From positions 1 through 8,807 of the forward strand of contig JABSRS010000120.1 in NCBI GenBank assembly GCA_013214885.1: 8,807 nucleotides of DNA, read 5' to 3'. Positions 1 to 6,701 of the stretch are shown in pieces (the stretch's first letter is position 1; each line of letters opens with the position of its first letter). The notes beneath the pieces are model-generated. The model worked only from the letters and a program-made list of their open reading frames with translations. It made no database searches and had not been told where the DNA came from. Made by a program: the position numbers and the translations under genes. The stretch comes from Gammaproteobacteria bacterium (lineage in GTDB: Bacteria; Pseudomonadota; Gammaproteobacteria; Enterobacterales; Psychrobiaceae).

Positions 1-622
1 AGCCTAACCAAATTGAGCCATCGGAACTTTGTGAAATATTTTTAAGATCATGCAGTGATGCCGCCTCGCTAAGGCCATCAATAATAACAGGTTCGAATCT
101 TTGATTGGTTTCATTAAAAATATGGACACCACTTTGCGTGCTAACCCATAGGCGCTGTTGATCATCTTCAAAAATCGCCCAAATATAATCATCAATTAAC
201 CCACAATTGTCAAAACGCTGAAAATTTTCGAACTTAGCGTTATACAACGCCAAACCTTGCTCAGTACCAACCCAAAGTCGCTCTTTGCTATCAACGAGCA
301 ACGCCCGAATGAAATTATTAGGAAGACTGGTATTATCTTCGCTATTAAATGAAAAAGGTTTAAATTTATTGCCATCGAATCGGCTTAAACCACTTGATGA
401 TCCTAACCACAAAAAACCATGATTATCTTCGGCTAAAGTCGTGACCATTAATGGTTTTTTTTGATCTTTGTTAACTATATACTCAACTTTAAGTTGAGGA
501 TTTGCAAAAACTGCTGAGGTAGGAGTACTTGATGTTGCAGCGTTCGCAAACGAAAGAAGATTAGTGAAAATGAATATAAAAAATAGCACTTTGAAATGAT
601 TAAATTTCAACAACTGATGCAT
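1..622 (-). CDS. Two-component regulator propeller sensor protein, N-terminal part (runs off left edge)
   Basis: The minus strand is open from an ATG at 620-622 to the window edge, giving 207 residues with no stop. Residues 1-29 look like a signal peptide: a basic start, the hydrophobic run VLFFIFIFTNLLSF, then ANA as a likely cleavage site. From about residue 60, four beta-propeller blades of Reg_prop type follow, marked by the repeated pattern D/E-x-x-x-x-LWxGT/S-x-x-GL: HGFLWLGSSSGL (69-79), ERLWVGTEQGL (114-124), QRLWVSTQSGV (156-166) and GSIWLG (202-207). Such periplasmic propellers are normally the sensory half of a membrane protein ending in a histidine kinase, a GGDEF diguanylate cyclase or an AraC-type regulator; the missing C terminus would decide which. 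An AGGG ribosome site lies about 8 bases before the ATG. The product is therefore a ligand-sensing signalling protein, output unknown. Confidence 0.85.
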   Translation of the reverse strand, partial: MHQLLKFNHFKVLFFIFIFTNLLSFANAATSSTPTSAVFANPQLKVEYIVNKDQKKPLMVTTLAEDNHGFLWLGSSSGLSRFDGNKFKPFSFNSEDNTSLPNNFIRALLVDSKERLWVGTEQGLALYNAKFENFQRFDNCGLIDDYIWAIFEDDQQRLWVSTQSGVHIFNETNQRFEPVIIDGLSEAASLHDLKNISQSSDGSIWLG

Positions 623-760
623 AACAAACCCTAAATAAAAGCATCCTTAAATCTCGAGCATCAGAGCTTTAGTCTCGTTTTAAGGAAATAATTTAACGAG
701 GTATTAAAGTAACACAAAAATAATTTATCATCCTAATAATATTGTAAAAAATGATACCGA

Positions 761-794
761 GCTTGCTGTTTCAGTGTTTTAGTAAACAACAAGC
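761..794 (-). terminator. Probable intrinsic terminator of the YiaD-like gene
   Basis: The arms at 761-771 and 784-794 pair over 11 bases with one mismatch and leave a 12-base loop. The hairpin lies about 20 bases past the stop of the minus-strand lipoprotein gene. Read on that strand it is followed, after nine bases, by a run of six T (746-751). The distance of the T run from the stem makes the call moderate. Confidence 0.45.
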
Positions 795-814
795 CCTGAC
801 AATAGTTATCGAGA

Positions 815-1483
815 TTAACGCGGTTGCGTTGGCACGATATCTAACTCAACCCGGCGGTTCATTTGACGACCTTGTGGGGTTGAATTATCCGCTACTGGCA
901 ACTCAGAACCATAACCTCGACTCATCAATCGATTTGATTGCACGCCATTCGAGCGTAAGTAGTTAGCAACAGCTTGAGCACGGTCCGCTGATAATCGCTG
1001 ATTGAAAGCGACTGAACCAGTACTATCGGCATGGCCACCGACCATTAATTGAGTATCTTGGAATTTGGCAAGCACTCGACCTACCGCGTCAAGGGTCGAA
1101 TAAAAGTTGCCGCTGATGTTATATTTAGCGGTTTGAAAAGTGATGTTGCCTGGCATGATTAGTCTTAGTTGGTCACCGTTACGCTCAACACGAACACCTG
1201 TGCCTTCCATTTCTTTACGCAATTCAGTTTCCTGCGCATCCATGTATGCACCAATACCTGCACCTATAGCACCACAGCCGACAGCTGCTTGGCGTGCACG
1301 CTTACCATCTTTGCGTGAACCAAGAATCGCACAACCCAGCGCTGCGCCGATACCATAGATTGTTGCTTTACTGGATTTTTGCTCGCCAGTGTAAGGGTCA
1401 TAAGTCTGACAAGCACTTAATGTTAAGGTTGAAATCGCGACTGCAATCGCTGCTATTTTCTTTACTGAATACTGAGCGTTCAC
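815..1483 (-). CDS. yiaD: YiaD-like OmpA-family outer-membrane lipoprotein
   Basis: This 222-residue lipoprotein probably anchors the outer membrane to peptidoglycan. Residues 1-24 are a signal peptide ending in lipobox LSAC (22-25). Cys25 would be lipidated, and Gln at +2 fits outer-membrane sorting. Residues about 41-80 are a glycine-zipper segment (GIGAALG, GCGAIGAGIGAY). Residues about 113-218 are an OmpA C-terminal domain, with GHADSTGS (150-157), LSADRA (164-169) and NRRVELDI (209-216). Asp153 and Arg168 have the 15-residue spacing of the pair that binds diaminopimelate in OmpA proteins. Order and length closely match E. coli YiaD. The start codon is GTG: AGGGAGAG lies a few bases upstream and no nearby in-frame ATG exists. 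It appears monocistronic, with its own promoter-like -10 and a downstream hairpin. The symbol rests on resemblance; other OmpA-type lipoproteins share this build. Confidence 0.88.
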   Translation of the reverse strand: MNAQYSVKKIAAIAVAISTLTLSACQTYDPYTGEQKSSKATIYGIGAALGCAILGSRKDGKRARQAAVGCGAIGAGIGAYMDAQETELRKEMEGTGVRVERNGDQLRLIMPGNITFQTAKYNISGNFYSTLDAVGRVLAKFQDTQLMVGGHADSTGSVAFNQRLSADRAQAVANYLRSNGVQSNRLMSRGYGSELPVADNSTPQGRQMNRRVELDIVPTQPR

Positions 1484-1515
1484 TACACTCTCCCTTTAAA
1501 ATAAATTATTGCGCT

Positions 1516-1543
1516 ATTGTAACCTATCGTTAGCTGAACTAAA
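1516..1543 (-). promoter_or_regulatory. Candidate sigma-70 promoter for the YiaD-like gene
   Basis: On the minus strand TACAAT (1516-1521) matches the -10 consensus at five of six positions, with a weak TTTAGT-like -35 about 16 bases upstream. The predicted transcript would begin about 25 bases before the GTG start, which suits the strong ribosome site. The poor -35 keeps confidence low. Confidence 0.35.
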
Positions 1544-1547
1544 GATT

Positions 1548-1561
1548 AACTTATATAAGTT
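1548..1561. promoter_or_regulatory. Perfect 14-bp palindrome between divergent yiaD-like and patZ genes
   Basis: AACTTATATAAGTT is a perfect inverted repeat without a loop. It lies just upstream of the candidate YiaD-like promoter and about 190 bases before patZ. It may be an operator or only an AT-rich coincidence; no regulator is recognised. Confidence 0.25.
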
Positions 1562-1747
1562 TTTAGCCACTTCTCAATATTGGGTCATTTATTTAACTTT
1601 GAATCAATATCGAGTTTCTCATGCCCTAAATGCGGGGGCAGATCAATTTAATCGCAAATATCGGACAAAAAACACTCACTTGAAGATGGTGCAAACTAGC
1701 CCAGTGTTTTATGATTTAACTTATCAAAAAAACATGAGGATATCATG

Positions 1748-4453
1748 ATGAGCCGCAATCCGATTTCACACTTGTTTCAACCAAAGTCTATCGCCGTTAT
1801 TGGGGCGTCAGATAAGCTAGGTCGCCCAGGTAACCTTGTAATGCGCAACTTACTTCAAGGCAGCTTTGCTGGCCCCATTATGCCTGTTAGTGTGAAATAC
1901 TCGGCGGTATGTGGAGTGTTGGCTTATAAAACTGTCGAGCAGCTACCTATGACACCAGATTTTGCAATTATCGCGGTTAATGCCGCTAGCGTTGCCGATG
2001 TCCTGACTCAATTGGGTGAAATAGGTTGCACTTATGCTTCTATTTTAGCTTCTGGGATTAATCAACTACCTGAAACTGAGCAAGGTAGCGGCGAACAGCA
2101 AATTACCGCGATTGCCAAGCAATACGGCATAAGATTGCTCGGTGGCAGTAGCTTGGGTATGCAATTACCTCATATCGGACTTAATGCCAGTTTTGCTCAC
2201 TTACAAGCACTGCCAGGCAAAGTGGCGTTTATTTCACAATCATCATCAATTGCCACCACGATGCTTGATTGGGCTAATCATAAAGGGATCGGTTTTTCGC
2301 ACTTTATCTCTCTGGGTGAAACCATTGATATTAATTTTAATGAGCTGTTAGATTACCTCGGTCGTGACCATAAAACTCACGCGATATTATTGTATATTGA
2401 TAGCATTCAGGACCATCGCCGTTTTATGTCAGCAGCGCGTACGGCAGCTCGCTCAAAACCAATACTAGTGATTAAATCAGGCAGTACCGCCGAAGGTGCC
2501 ATTTCCGTTTCCCATCATAGCGGCGACCAGAGTGGCGGCCAAAATGCAGGGAGTGATTTAGTTTACGATGCCGCCTTTAGGCGTGCTGGGATGTTGCGAG
2601 TTCATGATTTACATGAGCTGTTTGCCGCTTTTGAAACCTTAGCTCATGCCAAGCCATTAAAAGGTGAGCGATTAGCGATTGTGACTAATGGTGGTGCTCC
2701 TGGCATCATGGCTGTTGATGGCCTGATATCTCGTGGCGGCAAGCTAGCCCAATTAGAGCCTGAAATTATTGAGCGGCTTGAAAAAATATTACCCAATTAT
2801 TGGTCCAGATCTAACCCGATTGATATTACTGGGGATTCGACCCCTGCCCGATTTGCTCAGGCAGTCGAGATTTTAACTCAATCAAAACAAATCGATACCC
2901 TATTAATTATCCACTCTCCAAGTGCAGTGGCCCCAGGAGAAGAATTTGCCGATAGTATTTTAACTGTTACTGCCAAGTTACCTAAGTCGAGTAAATTAAC
3001 TATTTTGACCAACTGGACTGGCGAACAAGCAGCGTATGAAGCCCGCCGCCGCTTTAGAAAAAATGGGATTCCAACTTATCGCACACCTGAAGGAGCCGTT
3101 GGCGCGTTTATGCATATGGTTGAATACCGTCGTAACCAGAAATTACTGCAACAAACACCCAAGTCAATCTCTCGCCACGTTCAGTCTAACGCCTCTTTGG
3201 TCCGAGAATTAGCTCAGCAACACTTGGCTAATGGCATCACAAATTTAGATATTGGTAGCGGCCAAGAAATTCTGTCGGCTTATGGCTTAACCTGTATTGC
3301 CACCAGCAGTGCTCAAACCCCAGCACAAGCCAAAGCTATTGCTTGTGCCATTGGCTTTCCCGTGGCACTGAAAATTGAGGCGCGTGATCTTGCCTATAAA
3401 TCAGATGTTGGCGGTGTGGTCCTAAATATCAACAACGGCGACGACGTCGAACATGCTGCCACGGCAATGCTCGAACGAGTTGCCTCATTCGAGTCAGGCA
3501 TCAACATAACAGGATTAACCATTCAAAAAATGGCCCAAACTGCAGGCGCGCAAGAATTAAGATTCGCGATGCATAATGATCCAGTGTTTGGTCCGGTGTT
3601 ATATATTGGCGAAGGGGGTTCCGATTGGGATCTTGCTCAAGACGCCGCGGTGGCTTTACCCCCTTTAAATACGGCGCTGTCACGTTACATGCTGATTAAC
3701 GCCTTAAAGACTGGCAAAATAAAAGATCGCAAAGCCCTGCAAGCATTAGATATTAATGCCTTATCGGTGGTCCTAACTCAACTTTCGTATTTAATCGTTG
3801 ATTGCCCCGAAATAGTCGCATTAGACATTAATCCAATGTTAGTGGCGGGAGCAGAAATAATACTGCTCGATGTCAATATCAAGCTAGCGCCCAGTGAAGG
3901 CGACGGTACTTCAAGACTGGCTATCCGTCCCTACCCGAAAAAGCATGAAGAAATGTTTACCTTGCGTGATGGCAGAGAGGTGTTGCTACGGCCCATTATT
4001 GCAGAAGACGAACAAACGCACTTCGAGTTCAATGACAGCCTAAGTAAAGAAGACCGTTATAAGCGATTCTTTGGTGAAGTTGGACAATTAAGCCATGAAG
4101 CAATGGCGAAAATGACCCAAATCGATTTTGACCGTGAAATGGCCTTTATTGCTTCGTATAAAGATCAAGATGGTAAGTTTCATACGCTTGGAGTAGTCCG
4201 TGCAATTACCGATCCTGAAAATAGCGAAACAGAATTCGCCGTAGTCATCCGCAGCGATCTGCAAGGGCAAGGCTTAGGTAAAAAATTAATGGTTAAAATG
4301 ATTGAGTATTGTAAGCAACGCGGGACGCTGGTCATGGTGGGAATCACGCTGCCTCAAAATGCTGGCATGGTAAGTTTGTCACGTAAATTAGGCTTCAAAG
4401 TGAAATTCGATATTGAGGAAGGCTGGGTCGAAATGAAGTTACCATTGCAGTAA
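1748..4453 (+). CDS. patZ: Protein lysine acetyltransferase PatZ/Pka (acyl-CoA synthetase-like plus GNAT)
   Basis: The 901-residue protein resembles E. coli PatZ (YfiQ) and Salmonella Pat, which transfer acetyl groups from acetyl-CoA to protein lysines and switch off acetyl-CoA synthetase. Order: CoA-binding Rossmann domain (SIAVIGAS, 14-21); succinyl-CoA-ligase-like domains (about 150-460, including KSGSTAEGA); ATP-grasp region (about 500-715, with GFPVALKI, KSDVGGV, DPVFGP and GEGG); GNAT domain (about 735-900) with acetyl-CoA loop QGQGLG (839-844) and a Glu in TEFAVV (829) where the family's catalytic Glu is expected. The second of two adjacent ATGs is chosen: GAGGA at 1736-1740 is seven bases away, and from it PKSIAVIGAS falls at the same distance from Met as in E. 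coli. The alternative, at 1745, adds one Met. Tyr550 stands where ADP-forming synthetases have a phosphorylated His. The gene stands alone, with a hairpin after it. Confidence 0.93.
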   Translation: MSRNPISHLFQPKSIAVIGASDKLGRPGNLVMRNLLQGSFAGPIMPVSVKYSAVCGVLAYKTVEQLPMTPDFAIIAVNAASVADVLTQLGEIGCTYASILASGINQLPETEQGSGEQQITAIAKQYGIRLLGGSSLGMQLPHIGLNASFAHLQALPGKVAFISQSSSIATTMLDWANHKGIGFSHFISLGETIDINFNELLDYLGRDHKTHAILLYIDSIQDHRRFMSAARTAARSKPILVIKSGSTAEGAISVSHHSGDQSGGQNAGSDLVYDAAFRRAGMLRVHDLHELFAAFETLAHAKPLKGERLAIVTNGGAPGIMAVDGLISRGGKLAQLEPEIIERLEKILPNYWSRSNPIDITGDSTPARFAQAVEILTQSKQIDTLLIIHSPSAVAPGEEFADSILTVTAKLPKSSKLTILTNWTGEQAAYEARRRFRKNGIPTYRTPEGAVGAFMHMVEYRRNQKLLQQTPKSISRHVQSNASLVRELAQQHLANGITNLDIGSGQEILSAYGLTCIATSSAQTPAQAKAIACAIGFPVALKIEARDLAYKSDVGGVVLNINNGDDVEHAATAMLERVASFESGINITGLTIQKMAQTAGAQELRFAMHNDPVFGPVLYIGEGGSDWDLAQDAAVALPPLNTALSRYMLINALKTGKIKDRKALQALDINALSVVLTQLSYLIVDCPEIVALDINPMLVAGAEIILLDVNIKLAPSEGDGTSRLAIRPYPKKHEEMFTLRDGREVLLRPIIAEDEQTHFEFNDSLSKEDRYKRFFGEVGQLSHEAMAKMTQIDFDREMAFIASYKDQDGKFHTLGVVRAITDPENSETEFAVVIRSDLQGQGLGKKLMVKMIEYCKQRGTLVMVGITLPQNAGMVSLSRKLGFKVKFDIEEGWVEMKLPLQ

Positions 4454-4461
4454 AAACTCAA

Positions 4462-4494
4462 TTAGCGCAAAAAACATTCAATTTTTTGCGCTAA
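4462..4494 (+). terminator. Perfect 13-bp hairpin after patZ (terminator-like)
   Basis: TTAGCGCAAAAAA (4462-4474) and TTTTTTGCGCTAA (4482-4494) are exact inverted repeats around a seven-base loop, nine bases past the patZ stop. It probably ends or protects the patZ transcript. It is not a textbook terminator, because the T run is inside the stem and the bases after it are ATCACC. Confidence 0.5.
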
Positions 4495-4532
4495 ATCACC
4501 AAACCTAACTACAAATACAAATCAATATCATT

Positions 4533-4567
4533 TATACTTCCTGCATATCTTAATGGGAATGATTCTT
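4533..4567 (+). promoter_or_regulatory. Candidate bfd promoter with Fur-box-like operator
   Basis: TATACT (4533-4538) is a five-of-six match to a -10 box; no good -35 is visible. The following 19-mer, at 4549-4567, matches the classical Fur consensus at 12 of 19 positions by hand alignment, with the symmetric core TGGGAAT-g-ATTCTTA. It would cover the start of transcription and the ribosome site, which fits repression by Fur with iron. Many bfd genes are iron-repressed, so this is a reasonable but unproven inference. Confidence 0.42.
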
Positions 4568-4759
4568 ATGTTCGTTTGTGTCTGCAACGCTATTACTGAA
4601 AATGATATTCGTCATGCTGTCAATAATGGCAATGAAACGATTAAGCAAATTAAACAAAAATTTGCAGTCGGTGATCAATGTGGCGGCTGCGTGTCACTGA
4701 CCAAACAGATTATTAGCGAGCAGCTCGCGGTAAACGCCTGCTATTACGAAGTCGCTTAA
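4568..4759 (+). CDS. bfd: Bacterioferritin-associated ferredoxin Bfd
   Basis: Bfd is a small cytoplasmic [2Fe-2S] protein that passes electrons to bacterioferritin so that stored Fe3+ is released as Fe2+. The 63-residue product is about the length of E. coli Bfd (64). It begins MFVCVCNAIT and has the family's four cluster cysteines at exactly the usual positions: Cys4, Cys6, Cys38 and Cys41 (CxC, then CGGC). The start at 4568 is preferred over in-frame ATGs at 4553 and 4559, because Bfd proteins begin two residues before the first CxC and GGGA upstream can serve as ribosome site. No bacterioferritin gene is in the window. Its TAA ends at 4759 and the convergent deacetylase stop begins at 4760, with no terminator between them. 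A Fur-box-like sequence overlaps its leader. Confidence 0.93.
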   Translation: MFVCVCNAITENDIRHAVNNGNETIKQIKQKFAVGDQCGGCVSLTKQIISEQLAVNACYYEVA

Positions 4760-5683
4760 TTATAACCCAGCTAACGCTCTAACATGAGCAATTACACTCC
4801 GCCCTAGCGCATCAGGCACATAACCTCCCTCAAGCACCGACACTATGCCCTGGCAATCCAATTGGTGCGCTAAATCGACCAATTTTTCAGTAACCCAAGC
4901 ATAATCAGCATCCTCAAGATTCATATCTCCCATATCATCATCACGGTGAGCATCAAAACCTGCTGAAATAAATATTAGCTGTGGTTTAAAATCGACTAAT
5001 GCCGGCAACCAATCATTGACCACCACGTGACGGAACTCTTCACTGCCGGCCCCTGCAGCAAGCGGTATTTTGATATGTTGTTTATTTGGTCGTTCGGTAT
5101 TTGAATAAGGGAAAAAAGGATGCTGAAAAATCGAGCAAAACATCACCCGCTGATCGTCCTTAAAAATATCTTCGGTGCCGTTGCCATGGTGAACATCAAA
5201 ATCGATCACGGCTACCCGATCTAAGCCTAACTTATCTAGTGCATAGCTCGCGGCAACAGCGACATTGTTATAAAAGCAAAATCCGCCAGCTTGGGCGCGT
5301 TCGGCATGATGCCCTGGCGGCCTAACATTACAAAAGACCGCGCGGTGATTACTTTGATACACCAAGTTGACCGCTTGCACCGCAGCACCCGCAGCACGCG
5401 TGGCAGCTTTTAGTGTTTGCGGGCACATTTGGGTATCAGGATCGACATTAATTAAGCCCTCCTTTGGCTGGATTTTTTCCAGATGATCTAAATAAGCACC
5501 ATTATGGACCCGCATTAAATCTTCACGAGAGACTTTTTCAGCATCAAAGTGGTCAAGGCTATACTCCAAACCGCTAGCAATAAGACGATCTGAAATAGCA
5601 TCAATCCGGCTAGGATCTTCAGGATGACCGTCAAGCATCTTATGCTTGCGGCATTCGTGATGTGAAATAATCGCTGTGCTCAT
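4760..5683 (-). CDS. Histone deacetylase/AcuC-family protein deacetylase
   Basis: This 307-residue enzyme belongs to the arginase/deacetylase fold and resembles bacterial class II HDAC-like proteins. The family uses Zn2+ to remove acetyl groups from lysines or from small acetylated amines. The active site looks complete: RPPGHHA (121-127) with the paired histidines 125/126; DFDVHHGNG (161-169) supplying Zn ligands Asp163 and His165; AGFDAH (241-246) supplying Asp244; and EGGY (285-288) with the catalytic Tyr288. The ATG at 5681-5683 gives a normal N terminus, but only a weak GGG-containing ribosome site lies upstream. It sits about 300 bases from patZ on the opposite strand, so an opposing deacetylase role is attractive; acetylpolyamine amidohydrolase activity is the main alternative. 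No operon partner is apparent. Confidence 0.9.
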   Translation of the reverse strand: MSTAIISHHECRKHKMLDGHPEDPSRIDAISDRLIASGLEYSLDHFDAEKVSREDLMRVHNGAYLDHLEKIQPKEGLINVDPDTQMCPQTLKAATRAAGAAVQAVNLVYQSNHRAVFCNVRPPGHHAERAQAGGFCFYNNVAVAASYALDKLGLDRVAVIDFDVHHGNGTEDIFKDDQRVMFCSIFQHPFFPYSNTERPNKQHIKIPLAAGAGSEEFRHVVVNDWLPALVDFKPQLIFISAGFDAHRDDDMGDMNLEDADYAWVTEKLVDLAHQLDCQGIVSVLEGGYVPDALGRSVIAHVRALAGL

Positions 5684-5779
5684 ATAAAATTAACCCGTTG
5701 CTATATCTCTAATGATGCTACCAAATCCAGACTTTTTAAGAAGTGGACTAAAGTCGCAACCCTTATTATTAGTAAAACT

Positions 5780-5810
5780 ACATAAGGCGGCTAAATTAGC
5801 CGCCTTATGT
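5780..5810 (-). terminator. Strong hairpin, probable terminator of the PilZ gene
   Basis: Two exact 15-base arms (5780-5794 and 5796-5810; core AAGGCGGCTAA) form a GC-rich hairpin around a single central base. It lies 35 bases past the PilZ stop on the minus strand. There it is followed by TAGTTTTACT, a short T tract, which suits termination. No plus-strand gene ends here. Confidence 0.55.
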
Positions 5811-5844
5811 TTGGAAAACAGTATGAGTAAATCAGGGTTAAACC

Positions 5845-6162
5845 CTAAGCACAAATTTTCATTTCGCAAGATATCCGATATTTACCTTGCTCTGATATAT
5901 TACACCGCAAGACCTTTGCACTAGCCATCAATGGCGGTACGGAACCGCTACCAGGATTAACTTCTAGTAAAATTTCAGTATCTTGGGTTAATTCGCATTC
6001 CGTGTTAAACGTAACACCTTCAGCACTTAAGTTCTCTAAATGACCATGAAACAAATCATTGTCACCGTTTACTTTAAACCGTACCACACATTCAACATCC
6101 ATTCTGGTGAAAAAACGGTTATCATTATTAGCTACAAACTTATCACTCTTAGCTACAAACAT
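5845..6162 (-). CDS. Single-domain PilZ protein (predicted c-di-GMP receptor)
   Basis: This 105-residue cytoplasmic protein is essentially one PilZ domain. It has both c-di-GMP-binding signatures: RFFTR (16-20, the RxxxR motif) and NLSAEG (44-49, the D/NxSxxG motif). The key residues Arg16, Arg20, Asn44, Ser46 and Gly49 are all present, so binding is expected. Single-domain PilZ proteins relay c-di-GMP to motility, adhesion or polysaccharide machinery, but no partner is encoded here. The ATG has a good AAGGGG ribosome site about eight bases upstream. Codons 2-8 and 9-15 are near copies (FVAKSDK/FVANNDN), 18 of 21 bases identical, so the N-terminal tail before the RxxxR motif seems to have grown by duplication. 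A strong hairpin follows the gene. Confidence 0.87.
   Translation of the reverse strand: MFVAKSDKFVANNDNRFFTRMDVECVVRFKVNGDNDLFHGHLENLSAEGVTFNTECELTQDTEILLEVNPGSGSVPPLMASAKVLRCNISEQGKYRISCEMKICA
6118..6159 (-). repeat. In-frame 21-bp tandem duplication at the PilZ N terminus
   Basis: The 21-base units at 6139-6159 and 6118-6138 match at 18 of 21 positions and share TTTGTAGCTAA when read on the minus strand. They encode FVAKSDK and FVANNDN, directly after the start Met. Being in frame, the duplication only lengthens the tail. Confidence 0.7.
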
Positions 6163-6282
6163 AGTATTCCCCTTACGTTGTGTACTATCTAAAGCCTAGC
6201 AAAAGAATTAAAATACCGTTTAATAAATAGTCAAAACTCACTACTATCGCCTGACTAATTTGCAAAAAATAAGGAATTAAAC

Positions 6283-6699
6283 TTGTTCAAAATTTCCAAT
6301 TCAATCGTAATTCCGTACTCTGAAGTTGAAATTCAATTTATTCGCTCTCAAGGGGCTGGTGGTCAGCATGTCAACAAAACCTCAACAGCTGTTCATTTAT
6401 TTTTTGATATTAGAGGCTCAAAATCTTTACCCGAGCGTTTAAAGACTAAATTACTCATTCTCAGTGATCATCGCATTAGTAAATCTGGCAAAATTATCAT
6501 CAAGTCACAATCGACTCGGAGCCAAGACAGTAATAAAGAGATAGCGCTTAAACAGTTTGTTGAATTAATTCAGCAGGTAAACAAAGTTGAAAAAAGAAGG
6601 GTAGCAACCAAACCAACATTTGGGTCTAAAATGCGTCGGTTAGATACAAAGAATAAACAAGGCAGTCAGAAAAATTTACGTAAGCGTGTCGATTACTAG
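6283..6699 (+). CDS. arfB: Alternative ribosome-rescue factor ArfB (peptidyl-tRNA hydrolase)
   Basis: ArfB (YaeJ) binds ribosomes stalled at mRNA ends and hydrolyses the peptidyl-tRNA, backing up tmRNA. The 138-residue protein closely follows E. coli ArfB (140). It has the catalytic GGQ motif at 26-28 inside RSQGAGGQHVNKTSTAVHL, the conserved segment around RSQDSNKEIAL (79-89), and a Lys/Arg-rich tail (about 104-138) of the kind that enters the empty mRNA channel. It lacks the codon-recognition domain of release factors RF1/RF2. The start is TTG at 6283: AAGGA (6271-6275) is seven bases upstream, and no in-frame ATG occurs before residue 116. A weak promoter-like pair (TTTAAT, 17 bases, TACTAT) lies upstream. 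The stop is two bases from the convergent zinc-ribbon stop. Confidence 0.93.
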   Translation: MFKISNSIVIPYSEVEIQFIRSQGAGGQHVNKTSTAVHLFFDIRGSKSLPERLKTKLLILSDHRISKSGKIIIKSQSTRSQDSNKEIALKQFVELIQQVNKVEKRRVATKPTFGSKMRRLDTKNKQGSQKNLRKRVDY

Positions 6700-6701
6700 C
6701 C

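Noticed and set aside
645..685. CCTTAAA...TTTAAGG inverted repeat upstream of the propeller gene
   Set aside because: The arms are only seven bases, AT-rich, and 27 bases apart; this is expected by chance in such a region.
751..966. 71-codon plus-strand open frame at the end of the YiaD-like gene
   Set aside because: It runs antisense through the conserved OmpA-domain coding sequence and the terminator hairpin, so it is a shadow of that gene.
1509..1748. 79-codon plus-strand open frame before patZ
   Set aside because: It has no recognisable domain, no convincing ribosome site, overlaps the divergent promoter region and only touches the patZ start; it looks like a chance frame.
4553..4567. 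Longer bfd product starting at the ATG at 4553
   Set aside because: It would add MGMIL before the conserved MFVCVCN start, break the usual Cys4/Cys6 spacing, and place the start inside the likely ribosome-site and Fur-box region.
5730..5755. GACTTT...AAAGTC inverted repeat upstream of the deacetylase gene
   Set aside because: Six-base arms around a 14-base loop are too short to support an operator or terminator on their own.
5712..5924. 70-codon plus-strand open frame between the deacetylase and PilZ genes
   Set aside because: It spans the strong terminator hairpin and the antisense of the PilZ 3' end and has no family resemblance or ribosome site.
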